A stretch of 64,000 nt of DNA from Gammaproteobacteria bacterium (lineage in GTDB: Bacteria; Pseudomonadota; Gammaproteobacteria; Steroidobacterales; GCA-2729495): the NCBI GenBank assembly GCA_015709695.1, contig CP054183.1, positions 1,178,001 to 1,242,000 on the forward strand. The letters run 5' to 3'. Below the pieces are notes generated by a model that worked only from the letters and a program-made list of their open reading frames with translations, ran no database searches and had not been told where the DNA came from. Both the position numbers and the translations under genes were made by a program. This document shows, in pieces, positions 36,394 through 47,360 of this stretch (position 1 is the first letter of the stretch; each line of letters begins with the position of its first letter).

Positions 36394-37830
36394 TCAGCCC
36401 AGCGCGCGCGCGCAGAGCTCCAGCAGCCCCGCAGGAAACAGGCCCAGCCCGAGCAAAATCAAGGCATTGACGCTGAGCATCACCCGGAAGTCCGCGGGAG
36501 CACTTACAGCAGGCAGGCCGGCACCTTCATCGAAATACATCAGATGCACGATTCGCAGGTAGTAGAAGGCACCTATCACCGAAAAAATCACCGCAGCCGT
36601 AGCGAGCAGGGCTTGGCCCGACTCGAGCAAAGCCAGGAGTATCCACCACTTTGCGTAGAAGCCCGCGAATGGCGGAACACCGATCATGCTGAACATCACA
36701 ATCAGCATCATCAGCGCAAACCACGGGCTGCGACGGTTGAGGCCCCTGAAGTCATCCAGCAGATCGGCATCAGAACCACCGCTGGCAAGCAACAGCACGA
36801 CACCGAACGCGCCTGCGGCCATCAGGACATATATGACCGTGTAGTAGAGGGCGGCCTGCACGCCACCTCCCTGCCCGGACAGAAACCCAAGCAGGATGAA
36901 GCCGACATGCGCAATCGTCGAATACGCAAGCATGCGCTTGATATTCGTCTGCATGATGGCAACGAGATTGCCTATCCCCAGCGACAGGACCGCCAGCACG
37001 GACAGGATCAATTGCCAGTCCATGTCGATCGGGCCCAACGCATCAACCAGAATTCGCATGGTCAGGGCAAATGCCGCGACTTCCGGTGCGGTAGCGACAA
37101 ACAGCGAAACACAGGTGGGCGCGCCCTGGTATACATCGGGCACCCACATGTGAAAGGGCGCTGCACCGAACTTGAAGGCAACACCCACCATCACGAAAGC
37201 GAGCCCTACCAGGGCCCCCGTCTGCCCGGCCGCCCCAGGCTCCAGCGCAGCCGCGATGCTGCTGAACATGATGCTGCCCGTGACCCCGTAGAGAAGAGAA
37301 ATTCCATAAAGGAGGCAACCGGATGCAATGGCACCCAGCACAAAGTACTTCATGGCGGCCTCAGCACCTACTGCCGAATCCCGCTCGAACGCCACCATGG
37401 CATACAGCGCCAGTGACAGGGTTTCAAGGCCGAGGTACATCGCCAGGAAACTCGCCGAGGAAATCATGACGAGGATCCCGAGGAGCGCAAACAGGCCCAG
37501 CGCATAGAATTCCGCGGCCACGAGCTTGCGCTCGCTCAGGTAAGCACGGGAATACACGAACACAACTGCCACGACGGCGAACACGAACAACTTCAGAAAC
37601 CGTGTCATCGGATCCTGAACAAAGGCCCCGCCCGGCATCAAGATCGTGGCAGTCGGATCGCCGGACCCGGTCACCCAGGCCGCCACGACCAGGCATGCCA
37701 GGGTCAGCAGGTAGAGGAGATTGCGGCTATCCCTGGCGAAGACGCCAACCAGCAGCACCGCGCATATTCCGGCACCCACCACGATCTCGGGCAGGCATGC
37801 CCCGAGATAGCTCATGACATCGCCATTCAT
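36394..37830 (-). CDS. nuoN: NADH-quinone oxidoreductase subunit N
   Basis: A 478-residue antiporter-like membrane subunit of complex I, with about 14 hydrophobic helices. The proton-channel residues are visible in the pattern GLETLSLALYAMVAFERDS (Glu in the fifth helix), FKFGAAPFHMWVPDVYQGAP (Lys of helix 7), and NIKRMLAYSTIAHVGF (Lys of helix 8). Last gene of the nuoA-N operon; its start overlaps the nuoM stop by 4 bases (ATGA). Confidence 0.96.
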   Translation of the reverse strand: MNGDVMSYLGACLPEIVVGAGICAVLLVGVFARDSRNLLYLLTLACLVVAAWVTGSGDPTATILMPGGAFVQDPMTRFLKLFVFAVVAVVFVYSRAYLSERKLVAAEFYALGLFALLGILVMISSASFLAMYLGLETLSLALYAMVAFERDSAVGAEAAMKYFVLGAIASGCLLYGISLLYGVTGSIMFSSIAAALEPGAAGQTGALVGLAFVMVGVAFKFGAAPFHMWVPDVYQGAPTCVSLFVATAPEVAAFALTMRILVDALGPIDMDWQLILSVLAVLSLGIGNLVAIMQTNIKRMLAYSTIAHVGFILLGFLSGQGGGVQAALYYTVIYVLMAAGAFGVVLLLASGGSDADLLDDFRGLNRRSPWFALMMLIVMFSMIGVPPFAGFYAKWWILLALLESGQALLATAAVIFSVIGAFYYLRIVHLMYFDEGAGLPAVSAPADFRVMLSVNALILLGLGLFPAGLLELCARALG

Positions 37831-39341
37831 AATTTGGACTGGGTAATGTGGTTGGCAAGGTTATCCACGGAGGCCGACAGGACGTCTACCAATGGTGCTG
37901 GCCATAGACCGAGCACCATGACAGCCACCGCAACCAGCCCGAGGACCAGGAATTCCCGCGCGTTCAGATCCTGCAATGCCGCCACACCCTCATTGGCTAC
38001 CGGGCCGAACACGACGCGCTTGACCATCCAGAGCGTGTACGCCGCACCGAGGACCAGCGTGGTCGCGGCCAGGAATGCGTACCAGAAATTAGCCTGGAAA
38101 CTTGCCAATATCACCAGGAACTCACCGACGAAACCCGATGTCCCTGGCAACCCCGAATTGGCCATGGCGAAAAGCACCATGAATGCCGCAAACCGCGGCA
38201 TCGTGTTCACCACTCCACCATATGCGGCAATCTCACGGGTATGCATGCGGTCATACAGGACGCCAACGCAGAGGAACAGTGCGCCTGAAACGAATCCGTG
38301 GGAGATCATCTGCACCATGCCGCCGGTGATGCCCATGGATACACCGGGAAGTTCTCCCGTCCGGGACAGGATTCCCCATGCCAGAAATAATCCAAGGGTG
38401 ACGAACCCCATGTGTGCGACGGACGAGTAAGCGATGAGCTTCTTCAGGTCCTGCTGCACCAGCGCCACCAGGCCGATGTAGACCACGGCCACCAGCGACA
38501 ATGCGATCATCACCGGTGCCAGCAGGCCCGCGGCATCCGGGGTCACGGGGAGGCTGAAGCGAACGAAGCCGTAGCCGCCCACCTTCAAGAGAATTGCGGC
38601 CAGGATCACCGATCCACCGGTCGGCGCTTCCACATGCGCATCCGGGAGCCATGTGTGAACGGGCCACATGGGTACCTTGACTGCAAATGCGACGAGAAGG
38701 GCCAGGAATATCCAGATCTGCTCTGTGAGTGAGAGCGGCAGTGCATGGAAATCGAGGATGCTATAGCTATCGGCTTGCAGGTAGAGGTAAATGAGCGCCA
38801 CCAGCATGAGCACCGAACCAAGGAACGTATACAGGAAGAACTTTACGGTTGCGTAAATGCGTCGCTCACCTCCCCAGACACCGATGATTACAAACATCGG
38901 GATCAGCATGGCCTCCCAGAAGACATAGAAAAGAAATGCATCCAGCGCGGCAAAGACGCCGATCATCAGGCCCTCGAGGATCAGGAAGGCCGCAAAGTAT
39001 TGCGCTGGTCTGAGTTTGATTGTCTCCCAGCCAGCAATGATCACCAACGGCGTCAGGAAGGTAGTCAGTACGATCAGCGGCATCGAAAATCCATCGACGC
39101 CCAGGAAGTACTCAACTCTGAATGCCGGCACCCAGGGCAGGCGCTCGACAAACTGCATATGCCAGGTTGTCCGGTCGAAACCCGTCCACAGCAGCAGGCT
39201 GGCCGCAAATGTAGCCAGTGAGGCCAGAAGCGCGAGCCAGCGATCGGCACGGAATCCACCCGCCGCTGCGCCACGACCACTGGCCAGTACCAGCATTCCG
39301 CCACCGATAGGTAGCGCGATCAGTAAACTGAGAAGTCCCAC
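37827..39341 (-). CDS. nuoM: NADH-quinone oxidoreductase subunit M
   Basis: A 504-residue proton-pumping subunit (E. coli 509). Landmarks: FLGVDGFSMPLIVLTTFLTPL, YVFWEAMLIPMF (channel Glu), FAVKVPMWPVHTWLPDAHVEAP (channel Lys), DLKKLIAYSSVAHMGFV and NSGLPGTSGFVGEFL. The start is taken at GTG 39341, which has AGGA nine bases upstream; the longer frame from 39392 would overlap nuoL by 29 bases without a ribosome site. Confidence 0.95.
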   Translation of the reverse strand: MGLLSLLIALPIGGGMLVLASGRGAAAGGFRADRWLALLASLATFAASLLLWTGFDRTTWHMQFVERLPWVPAFRVEYFLGVDGFSMPLIVLTTFLTPLVIIAGWETIKLRPAQYFAAFLILEGLMIGVFAALDAFLFYVFWEAMLIPMFVIIGVWGGERRIYATVKFFLYTFLGSVLMLVALIYLYLQADSYSILDFHALPLSLTEQIWIFLALLVAFAVKVPMWPVHTWLPDAHVEAPTGGSVILAAILLKVGGYGFVRFSLPVTPDAAGLLAPVMIALSLVAVVYIGLVALVQQDLKKLIAYSSVAHMGFVTLGLFLAWGILSRTGELPGVSMGITGGMVQMISHGFVSGALFLCVGVLYDRMHTREIAAYGGVVNTMPRFAAFMVLFAMANSGLPGTSGFVGEFLVILASFQANFWYAFLAATTLVLGAAYTLWMVKRVVFGPVANEGVAALQDLNAREFLVLGLVAVAVMVLGLWPAPLVDVLSASVDNLANHITQSKL

Positions 39342-39363
39342 TCGAAGTGATCCTGCAAGGGCG

Positions 39364-41325
39364 TCAGCCGCCCCGGAAAATGATCCAGGCAAGGAGTACC
39401 GCCAGGCTGATGATCATGGCGAAGGCATAGTGGTACAGGTATCCGGTCTGGCCACGGCGCATGTATCCCGCAATCCAGCCAAGCGTCCTCGCGCTGCCAT
39501 TGACCACTGCACCATCGATGAGCAGCGCATCTCCAATCCGCCAGAACAGGGTGCCAACGCCACGCGCACCACGCGCGATGACCTTGTCGTTGAACTCGTC
39601 GAAGTAGTACTTGTTCACGAGCACCGCGTGGATTCCGCTCAGGCGCCGCCTGACCATCCCGGGTACCGCAGGATTTCGCAGGTATGCATACCACGCCAGG
39701 GCCACTCCAGCCATCGATAGCGGTAGCGGCCAGCCGAGCATGCCGTGCAGAACGAACTGGCCTGGCCCATGGAACTCTCGACCCAGCTCAGCGAGTACGT
39801 CATGACTACTGTTGACCACAATCGCTCCGTCGAAGAAGGTTCCGAACAAGAGCGAGCCAATGGCTGGCCAGCCGATAGCCACGGACGGAATTGCCAGGAG
39901 CATCAGCGGGACCGTGATGACCCATGGCGATTCCCGAAGGTGGTGCCGGGTTTCCTCGTCCATGCGTTCCTTGCCATGAAAGACCAGAAAGAACATCCGG
40001 AACGAATACAGGGCCGTGACAAAGACACCAATCACCAGGCAGAAATAGGCATACCCTGCGCCCGGCATTTCCGCCAAGCCAACGGCCTCGATGAGCGCAT
40101 CCTTGGAAAAGAACCCTGAGAACCCCGGAAAGCCGATCAGCGCCAGGGAGCCAACCAGGCTCGTCCAGTACGTGATCGGCATGTAGCGGCGCAGGCCACC
40201 CATCCTGCGTATGTCCTGCTCATGGTGCATGCCGACGATGACTGAGCCGGCGGCGAGAAAAAGCAGCGCCTTGAAGAACGCATGCGTCATGAGGTGGAAA
40301 ATGCCGGCGGCGTAAGCCGATGCACCCAGGGCCGTGGTCATGTAGCCCAGCTGCGACAGCGTCGAGTATGCCACCACTCGCTTGATGTCATCCTGCACGA
40401 CGCCGATGAATCCGGTCAGTAATGCGGTGGTCGCACCCACCACCAGCACGACACTCAGCGCTGTCTGCGAATGCTCGAACAGCGGTGACATTCTCGCCAG
40501 CAGGAACACGCCTGCCGTAACCATGGTCGCGGCGTGGATCAGGGCCGAAATCGGTGTCGGGCCTTCCATGGAGTCAGGCAGCCAGACGTGCAGCGGCATC
40601 TGTGCGGACTTGGCCATGGCGCCCACGAACAAGCCCAGGCAAGCCACCGTAGCGACCGACCATGGGCTGCCCGGAAAAATCTCTATTCGCTGGCCTTCGA
40701 GGGTTGCCGCCTGCGCAAATACCTCCTGATAGTCCAGACTCCCGGTAAACGCCAGGATGGTGGCGATTCCCAGCAGCATGCCGAAATCGCCCACCCTGTT
40801 CACCAGGAATGCCTTGAGGTTGGCGAAGATCGCCGCCGGCCGCTTGTACCAGAAGCCAATGAGGAGATAGGAGACGAGACCCACCGCTTCCCAGCCAAAG
40901 TACAGCTGCATGAAGTTGTTGGACATCACCAGCATGAGCATGGCGAAGGTAAACAGCGAGATATGACTGAAAAACCGTTGATACCCCGGATCGTCATGCA
41001 TGTAGCCGATTGTGTAGACATGCACCATCAGCGACACGAAGGTCACCACCGTCATCATCAGCGCTGTCAGGCGATCAACGAGGAACCCGACCTGCAAGCG
41101 CACCCCGTCCGTCACCAGCCAGGTATAAACCTCCTGGTTGAACGGTATGGCATTGGGCTCGAGCTGTTCGCGCAGGGCCATCAGCGACATGACGAATGAC
41201 GCACCGACGGCCAGAATGGTTACCGAATGCGCACCAGAACGGCCGATGAGGCGGCCAGCCAGCCCAGCCAGCAGCGCCGCAGCGAGAGGGCAAAGAATGA
41301 TGGCGAGATATACGCTGCTGCTCAC
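39364..41325 (-). CDS. nuoL: NADH-quinone oxidoreductase subunit L
   Basis: A 653-residue membrane subunit with the long lateral C-terminal helix that spans the pump module. Landmarks: YFGWEAVGLVSYLLIGFWY (channel Glu), GAMAKSAQMPLHVWLPDSMEGPTP (channel Lys), DIKRVVAYSTLSQLGYM and FGFSGFFSKDALIEA-type motif (GFPGFSGFFSKDALIEA). GTG 41325 is preferred because GAGG lies six bases upstream; a TTG at 41331 overlaps the nuoK stop but has no spacing to the GAGG. Confidence 0.95.
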   Translation of the reverse strand: MSSSVYLAIILCPLAAALLAGLAGRLIGRSGAHSVTILAVGASFVMSLMALREQLEPNAIPFNQEVYTWLVTDGVRLQVGFLVDRLTALMMTVVTFVSLMVHVYTIGYMHDDPGYQRFFSHISLFTFAMLMLVMSNNFMQLYFGWEAVGLVSYLLIGFWYKRPAAIFANLKAFLVNRVGDFGMLLGIATILAFTGSLDYQEVFAQAATLEGQRIEIFPGSPWSVATVACLGLFVGAMAKSAQMPLHVWLPDSMEGPTPISALIHAATMVTAGVFLLARMSPLFEHSQTALSVVLVVGATTALLTGFIGVVQDDIKRVVAYSTLSQLGYMTTALGASAYAAGIFHLMTHAFFKALLFLAAGSVIVGMHHEQDIRRMGGLRRYMPITYWTSLVGSLALIGFPGFSGFFSKDALIEAVGLAEMPGAGYAYFCLVIGVFVTALYSFRMFFLVFHGKERMDEETRHHLRESPWVITVPLMLLAIPSVAIGWPAIGSLLFGTFFDGAIVVNSSHDVLAELGREFHGPGQFVLHGMLGWPLPLSMAGVALAWYAYLRNPAVPGMVRRRLSGIHAVLVNKYYFDEFNDKVIARGARGVGTLFWRIGDALLIDGAVVNGSARTLGWIAGYMRRGQTGYLYHYAFAMIISLAVLLAWIIFRGG

Positions 41326-41327
41326 GG

Positions 41328-41633
41328 TCAACCTCGCAGTACATCCAGTTCCTGGACGTTGATGCTCCGTCGGGTCCTGAATATCACCACCAGGATGGCC
41401 AGGCCGATTGCCGACTCCGCCGCTGCCACCGTCAGGATGAAGAAGACGAAAACCTGGCCTGTAGCATCACCCATGAATCGGGACAACGCGATGAAGTTGA
41501 AGTTGACGGCCAGCAGCAGCAACTCAACGCACATCAACAGAATGATGACATTCTTGCGATTGATGAAAATGCCCGCCACGCTGATCGCCAGGAGCAAGGC
41601 TGACAAGGCCATGTAGTGCGTCAGCGTAATCAT
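41328..41633 (-). CDS. nuoK: NADH-quinone oxidoreductase subunit K
   Basis: A 101-residue subunit with three membrane helices, the family length. Conserved glutamates appear in [16 protein letters not shown] and [18 protein letters not shown]. These charged residues form part of the proton path near the quinone module. The start overlaps the nuoJ stop by 4 bases (ATGA). Confidence 0.96.
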   Translation of the reverse strand: MITLTHYMALSALLLAISVAGIFINRKNVIILLMCVELLLLAVNFNFIALSRFMGDATGQVFVFFILTVAAAESAIGLAILVVIFRTRRSINVQELDVLRG

Positions 41634-42232
41634 GCGTCCCGCTCCGCCTGCACCTTGACGATTCGTACCCGATCCTCACGACGTACCTTGACCTGTGCGG
41701 AAATGTCCTGGACCTTCAGGCCTGGACGCTGGCGCTGGGTCAGCATGATGGCCGCGACTATGGCCAGCAGCAGGACGAAAGCGGCAAGCTCGAACTCGAA
41801 GACGTGTCCGCCAAACAGCGCAAGGCCTATTTCGCGGGTGTTGCTATGGTCCGGGCCCTGACTCACGAGCGGTGCAGCCAGAGGCATCCCGGACGTCTTC
41901 ATCCAGACCAGGCTGAGCACCTCGGCAACCATGATCGCCGCTACCACGCTGCCGATGGGCGCATAACGGGTGAAGCCCTCGCGCACGGCCGCCACATTCA
42001 CATCAAGCATCATAACGACAAACAGGAACAGCACCATCACCGCGCCCACGTACACCAGCACCAGTACGATTGCCAGGAACTCGGCCTCCAGCAACAGCCA
42101 CAGCACCGCACTGGTCACGAAAGCCAGGATCAGGTACATGGCCGCATAGACCGGATTCCTGGAGACAATGACGCCCATTGCCGCACCAACCAGGACCAGC
42201 GCCAGACACCAGAACATGAGCAAGGTGATCAT
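41630..42232 (-). CDS. nuoJ: NADH-quinone oxidoreductase subunit J
   Basis: A 200-residue subunit with five predicted helices: [27 protein letters not shown] split into the first two, then [28 protein letters not shown], whose glycine-containing third helix twists during turnover in known structures. The C-terminal part ends in a charged tail with [19 protein letters not shown] precedes the ATG; 19 bases from nuoI. Confidence 0.95.
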   Translation of the reverse strand: MITLLMFWCLALVLVGAAMGVIVSRNPVYAAMYLILAFVTSAVLWLLLEAEFLAIVLVLVYVGAVMVLFLFVVMMLDVNVAAVREGFTRYAPIGSVVAAIMVAEVLSLVWMKTSGMPLAAPLVSQGPDHSNTREIGLALFGGHVFEFELAAFVLLLAIVAAIMLTQRQRPGLKVQDISAQVKVRREDRVRIVKVQAERDA

Positions 42233-42251
42233 TCGTCGCCTTCCTGCACGC

Positions 42252-42740
42252 TCAGCGGAACCGGGCGTCCGCCAACTTGTCGGCGGCGATCATGGGTTCG
42301 TATTTGTCTCCGATCGCAAGGAGCTTGTCCTTGGTCATGATGTTCTGGCCAGGCTGCTCCATGTGGTACTCGTACAGCCGGGTCTCGACGATGGCATCCA
42401 CCGGACATGCCTCCTCGCAGAAGCCGCAGTAAATGCACTTGAAAAGATCAATGTCATACCGCGTGGTGCGCCGCGTGCCATCCATGGCCACGTCCGACTC
42501 GATGGTGATGGCCGCAGCTGGACATACGGCCTGGCAAAGCTTGCAGGCGATGCAGCGCTCCTCACCGTTTGGATAGCGGCGCAGCGCATGCAGCCCGCGG
42601 AAGCGTGGTGATTGCGGGGTCTTCTCCTCCGGGTACTGGATGGTAACCTTCTTCACGAACAGGTTCCGCAACGTCACGCGCAACCCCACAAGAAGGTCCC
42701 ACAACGAAAGGGTCTTGATTGCCGAAGTCACGGAATTCAT
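42252..42740 (-). CDS. nuoI: NADH-quinone oxidoreductase subunit I
   Basis: A 162-residue iron-sulfur subunit with two 4Fe-4S ferredoxin motifs, [12 protein letters not shown] and [12 protein letters not shown], holding clusters N6a and N6b that pass electrons toward NuoB. The N-terminal helix [18 protein letters not shown] lies along the membrane. The start is the ATG two bases after the nuoH stop with GGAG nine bases upstream; the longer frame lies inside nuoH. Confidence 0.96.
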   Translation of the reverse strand: MNSVTSAIKTLSLWDLLVGLRVTLRNLFVKKVTIQYPEEKTPQSPRFRGLHALRRYPNGEERCIACKLCQAVCPAAAITIESDVAMDGTRRTTRYDIDLFKCIYCGFCEEACPVDAIVETRLYEYHMEQPGQNIMTKDKLLAIGDKYEPMIAADKLADARFR

Positions 42741-42742
42741 CG

Positions 42743-43828
42743 TCAATCGCTCCAGGGACCGACTTGGGCCACCATCATGGCGCCCTCCAGCATGATCCAG
42801 ACGAGCGTCACCGGGATGAACACCTTCCATCCCAGGCGCATGATCTGGTCATAGCGGTAGCGCGGAAACGTGGCTCGCAGCCACAGGAAACAGAAGAGAA
42901 AGAACGCGATCTTCAGGCACAACCAGGCCAGCGACGGCTGTCGCAGAAACCCGAGTGGCGTGCCTTCCAGGCCCATGAACCACGGCCCGGCGAAGAACGA
43001 GTGCCATCCGCCAAAGAACATCACCGCAGTCAGGCCCGCAATGAGGATCATGTTGGCGTATTCGGCAAGGAAGAAGATGGCAAAAGCCACGCCGGAATAC
43101 TCGACATGGAAGCCGGCAACAATCTCGGATTCACCCTCGGCGACATCGAATGGCGCGCGATTCGTCTCAGCCACGCCGGAAATGAAATACACCAGGAAGA
43201 GCGGGAACAGTGGCAACCAGAACCAGCGCAGAAAGCCACCAGACTGTGCTTCGGTGATAACCCCGAGATTCAGGCTGCCGCCTGCCATCAGCACGCCAAC
43301 GAGCGCGAACCCCATGGCAATCTCGTACGCCACGATCTGTGCCGCAGAGCGCATGGCGCCCAGGAAGGCATACTTCGAGTTCGAAGCCCAGCCGGCGAGA
43401 ATGACGCCGTAGACCGCCAGGGATGTCAGCGCGAGGATGTACAGCAGTGCGGCATCGATCTGCGCGATCGCATAGCCCGGGAATAGTGGCATGACCGCCC
43501 AGGTGGCCAGCGCGGGTACGATCGACAGCAGTGGCGCAACGAAGAACAGGAAGCGGTTCGCCCGTGACGGCACGACCACTTCCTTCAGAAGCAGCTTGAT
43601 GACATCCGCAAAGGGCTGGAACCAGCCCCTGGGCCCGACCCTGTTCGGACCGATGCGGTTCTGCATGTAGCCGATGACCTTCCGCTCCAGGTAGGTGAGG
43701 AAGGCCACGCACAGGATAAGCACCACCACCAGCGGCACGATCTGCAGCGCAATGTAGACCACCTGGACTACGATCTCGCGCAGCCCATCAGGCAGGAACC
43801 CCAGAAGTTCGTTCAACCAGTCAATCAT
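42743..43828 (-). CDS. nuoH: NADH-quinone oxidoreductase subunit H
   Basis: A 361-residue membrane subunit forming the quinone-entry chamber (E. coli 325; the extra residues are mostly at the ends). Landmarks: [51 protein letters not shown], the acidic loop [21 protein letters not shown] and [18 protein letters not shown]. Three bases separate it from nuoG. Confidence 0.96.
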   Translation of the reverse strand: MIDWLNELLGFLPDGLREIVVQVVYIALQIVPLVVVLILCVAFLTYLERKVIGYMQNRIGPNRVGPRGWFQPFADVIKLLLKEVVVPSRANRFLFFVAPLLSIVPALATWAVMPLFPGYAIAQIDAALLYILALTSLAVYGVILAGWASNSKYAFLGAMRSAAQIVAYEIAMGFALVGVLMAGGSLNLGVITEAQSGGFLRWFWLPLFPLFLVYFISGVAETNRAPFDVAEGESEIVAGFHVEYSGVAFAIFFLAEYANMILIAGLTAVMFFGGWHSFFAGPWFMGLEGTPLGFLRQPSLAWLCLKIAFFLFCFLWLRATFPRYRYDQIMRLGWKVFIPVTLVWIMLEGAMMVAQVGPWSD

Positions 43829-43831
43829 GAC

Positions 43832-46027
43832 TCACGCGGTACGGCGCCCCTCCGCGGCTTCCACGCCCATCAGCCCGTCGTCGGTCTGTTGCAGCGAGCT
43901 CGCCCGCCGCAGCAATGCATCCACCTGGTACATCGGCACATCCAGATCGACACCGGCAATGGCCGTCGACCTCGGGGCGGCACCTGGCGCAGCACGGGAC
44001 CGCGTCAGCTCACCCGGCAATAGCTCTCCGGCCAGTGTGCGGACCTCGGCTGCAATGGCATCGGCCGCGGCGTAATCGAAGCGTGCCACACCCAGGCGCT
44101 CGCCCAGCACTCGCAGCACTTTCCAGCCGGGTCGTGTCTCGCCAGGAGGTTGCACCGCTGCCGCAAAGGACTGCCATTGGCCCGAGAAGTTGACGAAAGT
44201 CCCGTCGGTTTCGAAATACGTGCCAATGGGCAACAACACGTCTGCCAGCGACTGCAACGAATTGCCGTGGAAAGCCGAAAACGAGACAACAAACCGGCCG
44301 TCACCAGCCGCTCGTTGCAAGGTCGCGCCCCCCGCGCAGTCGAACTCCGGCTCGATGCCATACAGGATCAGGCCCGACGGCGCTGCCTGGATGATCTTCT
44401 CGGCACTCGCGCCAGCCTGTGCCCGGAGACGGCCACCTGCTTCGCGATGGGGCAAGGCGCCGGCGAGTGCAAGTCCGACGGCATTGGCTCCTTCCGGAAT
44501 GTAGCCTAGCGCTGCGCCGGTGAACCGGGCGAGCGCTCGCGCCAGCGCATCGATCTCGGCAAACCGCGGGTGGCGCATGGCAATGTTGCCCAGGAAAATG
44601 GCGGAGCGCCCTGCTCCACGCAAACGAGCCAGCGCCTGGTGATGCCGCTCTTCCGGTGCCGGAGCCTGATCGAGCAGTCGCGCCAGGTCTGCCTGCCGCT
44701 CAGCGCCAGCAGCTGCCGCACGCACCAGGACAGCCAACTGCAACCAGAAGTCCTCCGTGCTGCCAACCATCGTGTCAGCCACGGGAAAGAGCATTGGATA
44801 CGGGGCGGGATTGATGAACCCCACCCCAGCGCCCCGGAGTGCTGCCTTGCGCAAGCGGTGGGCCAGCAGGGGCACCTCCTTGCGGATATTGCTGCCGATT
44901 ACCAGCACCTGCTCCAGACCTTCAACTTCTGCCACGGACATGCCGAGCCAGGGAATCTCGGCATCCTGCTCCTGGTCACGGAAATCCCGGCGACGCAGGC
45001 GGTAGTCGATATTGGCTGACCCCATGTGCGACAACAGCCGCTGCAGCAGGTACCCCTCCTCAATCGTGACACTTGGCGAAACCAGTGCCGCGACGCCAGC
45101 GCCCTGGACCCGCTGCAATCCCGCGGCTGTGGCGTCCAGTGCTTCAGCCCACGAGACAGGCCGCCAGCCATCAGCGCCCCGCAGCTGAGGCTGGACAAGC
45201 CGATCCGTGGCATACAGACCCTCGTAGCTGAACCGGTCGCGGTCGGAGGCCCAAGTCTCGTTGATATCTTCACAAGCCTCTGGCACCACCCGCTTGACCT
45301 TGCCGTTCATGACATGGGCGAGGATGTGAGCGCCGAGGCCATCGTGGCCCGCCACCAGCGGCCGCTGCTGCATTTCCCAGGCACGTGCCGAGAAGCGGAA
45401 CGGTTTGCTGTTCAGTGCACCTACAGGGCAAAGGTCAATGATGTTGCCCGAGAGTTCATGTTTCACGCTGCGTTCGATGTAGGGCGAAATCTCGACTCGA
45501 TCGCCACGACCGATCGTCCCGAGCTCCTGGAATCCAGCAATCTCCTGGGTAAACCGTACGCAGCGGGTGCAGTGGATGCAGCGGGTCATGTCGGTGGAGA
45601 TCAGCGGACCGATATTCTTGTCGCGCACCACCCGCTTGCGCTCCGAAAAGCGGGAAATGTCGCGCCCGAATCCAAGAGCAAGATCCTGCAACTCGCACTC
45701 CCCGCCCTGATCACAGATGGGGCAGTCGAGCGGATGGTTGATAAGCAGGAATTCCATCGTCGCCCGCTGGGCATCAATGGCTCGTCGTGATCTGGTGTGC
45801 ACCTTCATGCCAGGCGCCACAGGCGTGGCGCAGGCCGGCATCGGCTTCGGCGCGTTCTCCACTTCGACGAGACACATGCGGCAATTGGCTGCCACCGAAA
45901 GCTTCGTGTGGTAACAGAAGCGTGGCACATATGCGTCGACGGCATCGGTCACTTCGATCAGCATCTGGCCAGGTCGCGCCTCGACCTCGACGCCGTTGAC
46001 CTGGATCGTGCACTTGTCCTGGCTCAT
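43832..46027 (-). CDS. nuoG: NADH-quinone oxidoreductase subunit G
   Basis: A 731-residue peripheral-arm subunit. The N-terminal 2Fe-2S ferredoxin domain (VEVEARPGQMLIEVTDAVD, CYHTKLSVAANCRMCLVEV), then CPICDQGGECELQD and CIHCTRCVRFTQEIAG bind clusters N1b, N4 and N5; the rest is a molybdopterin-oxidoreductase-like domain. Start at the ATG giving MSQDKCTIQVNG, 22 bases after the nuoF stop; upstream codons of the frame lie in nuoF and are not homologous. Shorter than the enterobacterial NuoG (about 908). Confidence 0.95.
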   Translation of the reverse strand: MSQDKCTIQVNGVEVEARPGQMLIEVTDAVDAYVPRFCYHTKLSVAANCRMCLVEVENAPKPMPACATPVAPGMKVHTRSRRAIDAQRATMEFLLINHPLDCPICDQGGECELQDLALGFGRDISRFSERKRVVRDKNIGPLISTDMTRCIHCTRCVRFTQEIAGFQELGTIGRGDRVEISPYIERSVKHELSGNIIDLCPVGALNSKPFRFSARAWEMQQRPLVAGHDGLGAHILAHVMNGKVKRVVPEACEDINETWASDRDRFSYEGLYATDRLVQPQLRGADGWRPVSWAEALDATAAGLQRVQGAGVAALVSPSVTIEEGYLLQRLLSHMGSANIDYRLRRRDFRDQEQDAEIPWLGMSVAEVEGLEQVLVIGSNIRKEVPLLAHRLRKAALRGAGVGFINPAPYPMLFPVADTMVGSTEDFWLQLAVLVRAAAAGAERQADLARLLDQAPAPEERHHQALARLRGAGRSAIFLGNIAMRHPRFAEIDALARALARFTGAALGYIPEGANAVGLALAGALPHREAGGRLRAQAGASAEKIIQAAPSGLILYGIEPEFDCAGGATLQRAAGDGRFVVSFSAFHGNSLQSLADVLLPIGTYFETDGTFVNFSGQWQSFAAAVQPPGETRPGWKVLRVLGERLGVARFDYAAADAIAAEVRTLAGELLPGELTRSRAAPGAAPRSTAIAGVDLDVPMYQVDALLRRASSLQQTDDGLMGVEAAEGRRTA

Positions 46028-46049
46028 GACTGCATCCTGCCCGGCGGCC

Positions 46050-47360
46050 TCAAGCGGCTTCGGGTTGCACCTCGACAAGGGACCGACCAGCGTTTGCGAC
46101 CATGTACTCGAACTCGTGACGGAAATGCCTGAGGAAGCTCTGCACGGGCCATGCCGAGGCATCGCCGAAGGCGCAGATGGTGTGACCCTCGATGTGATTC
46201 GCCACATCCAGCAGCAGGTCGAGGTCCTCCTGTGTCCCCTTGCCAGCGATGATCCGCGACAGCACCCTGTGCATCCAGCCCGTACCCTCACGGCACGGCG
46301 TGCACTGCCCACAGGACTCCGCATGATAGAAGCGGCTTATCCGGCGCAGCACCGACACCATGCACGTCGTCTCATCCATGACTATGACAGCGCCCGTGCC
46401 GAGGGCAGACCCGGCAGCCTTCACGGAGCCGTAATCCATCCTGACATCCATCATCACCGCTCCAGGTACCACCGGTACGGACACTCCGCCCGGGATCACC
46501 GCTTTGAGGGCGCGGCCGTCGCGCACGCCACCAGCGATTTCCAGCAGCTCGCGAAAGCTGATGCCCAATGGCAGTTCGAAGTTGCCCGGCCGGTTCACGT
46601 GGCCGGAAACGGAGAAGATCATCGTGCCGCCGGAGTCCTTCGGGCCAAGCGCCGAAAACCACTGCGGGCCCTCTCGCAGGATCTTCGGCACGGAGGCGAA
46701 GCTCTGCGTGTTGTTGATCGTGGTGGGCATGCCGAACAGACCCTTGTTTGCCGGGAAAGGCGGCTTGAAGCGCGGACGCCCCTGCTTGCCTTCCAGCGAC
46801 TCGAGCAAGCCTGTTTCCTCACCGCAGATGTAGGCACCGGCACCGACGAAGGCGTGAAGGTCGAAATCCACCCCCGAGCCCCTGATGTTCCGGCCGAGAA
46901 GACCGGCCGCATAGGCCTCTTTGAGGGCTGCTTCGAACCGCGGTATTGGCTCGTCGAGGAACTCGCCGCGGACATAGTTGTAGCCCACAGTGGCGTTCAT
47001 GGCGTAGCCGCCAATGGCCATTCCCTCGATCACGGCATGCGGATTGAACCGCAGGATGTCGCGGTCATGACAGGTGCCGGGCTCGCTCTCGTCCGAGTTG
47101 CACACCACGAACTTCTGCATCGGCTTGTCACGCGGCATGAAGCTCCACTTCACTCCAGTGGGAAAGCCTGCGCCGCCGCGGCCACGCAGCCCTGATGCCT
47201 TCACAGTGTCGATCACCTGGTCGCGGGTGAGCTTACCCGCCAGGATCTGCTCCCAGGCGGAATAACCGCCGACCCGCCGGTACGTGTCGAGACTCCACGG
47301 AACGTCGGCTCCTAGCGTCTCGAGACAGACCAGGTTCTGCTGTGGGTGCAAGGGGCTCAC
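46050..47360 (-). CDS. nuoF: NADH-quinone oxidoreductase subunit F
   Basis: A 436-residue flavoprotein that oxidises NADH and holds FMN plus cluster N3. FMN/NADH binding: [16 protein letters not shown] and [33 protein letters not shown]; cluster ligands [15 protein letters not shown] with the later cysteine in HTICAFGDA. The GTG start overlaps the nuoE stop by 4 bases (GTGA). Confidence 0.97.
   Translation of the reverse strand: MSPLHPQQNLVCLETLGADVPWSLDTYRRVGGYSAWEQILAGKLTRDQVIDTVKASGLRGRGGAGFPTGVKWSFMPRDKPMQKFVVCNSDESEPGTCHDRDILRFNPHAVIEGMAIGGYAMNATVGYNYVRGEFLDEPIPRFEAALKEAYAAGLLGRNIRGSGVDFDLHAFVGAGAYICGEETGLLESLEGKQGRPRFKPPFPANKGLFGMPTTINNTQSFASVPKILREGPQWFSALGPKDSGGTMIFSVSGHVNRPGNFELPLGISFRELLEIAGGVRDGRALKAVIPGGVSVPVVPGAVMMDVRMDYGSVKAAGSALGTGAVIVMDETTCMVSVLRRISRFYHAESCGQCTPCREGTGWMHRVLSRIIAGKGTQEDLDLLLDVANHIEGHTICAFGDASAWPVQSFLRHFRHEFEYMVANAGRSLVEVQPEAA

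Noticed and set aside
36274-37416. 380-codon plus-strand frame across tRNA-fMet and nuoN
   Set aside because: It runs through the tRNA and antisense to a clear nuoN; composition is Gln/His/Arg-rich.
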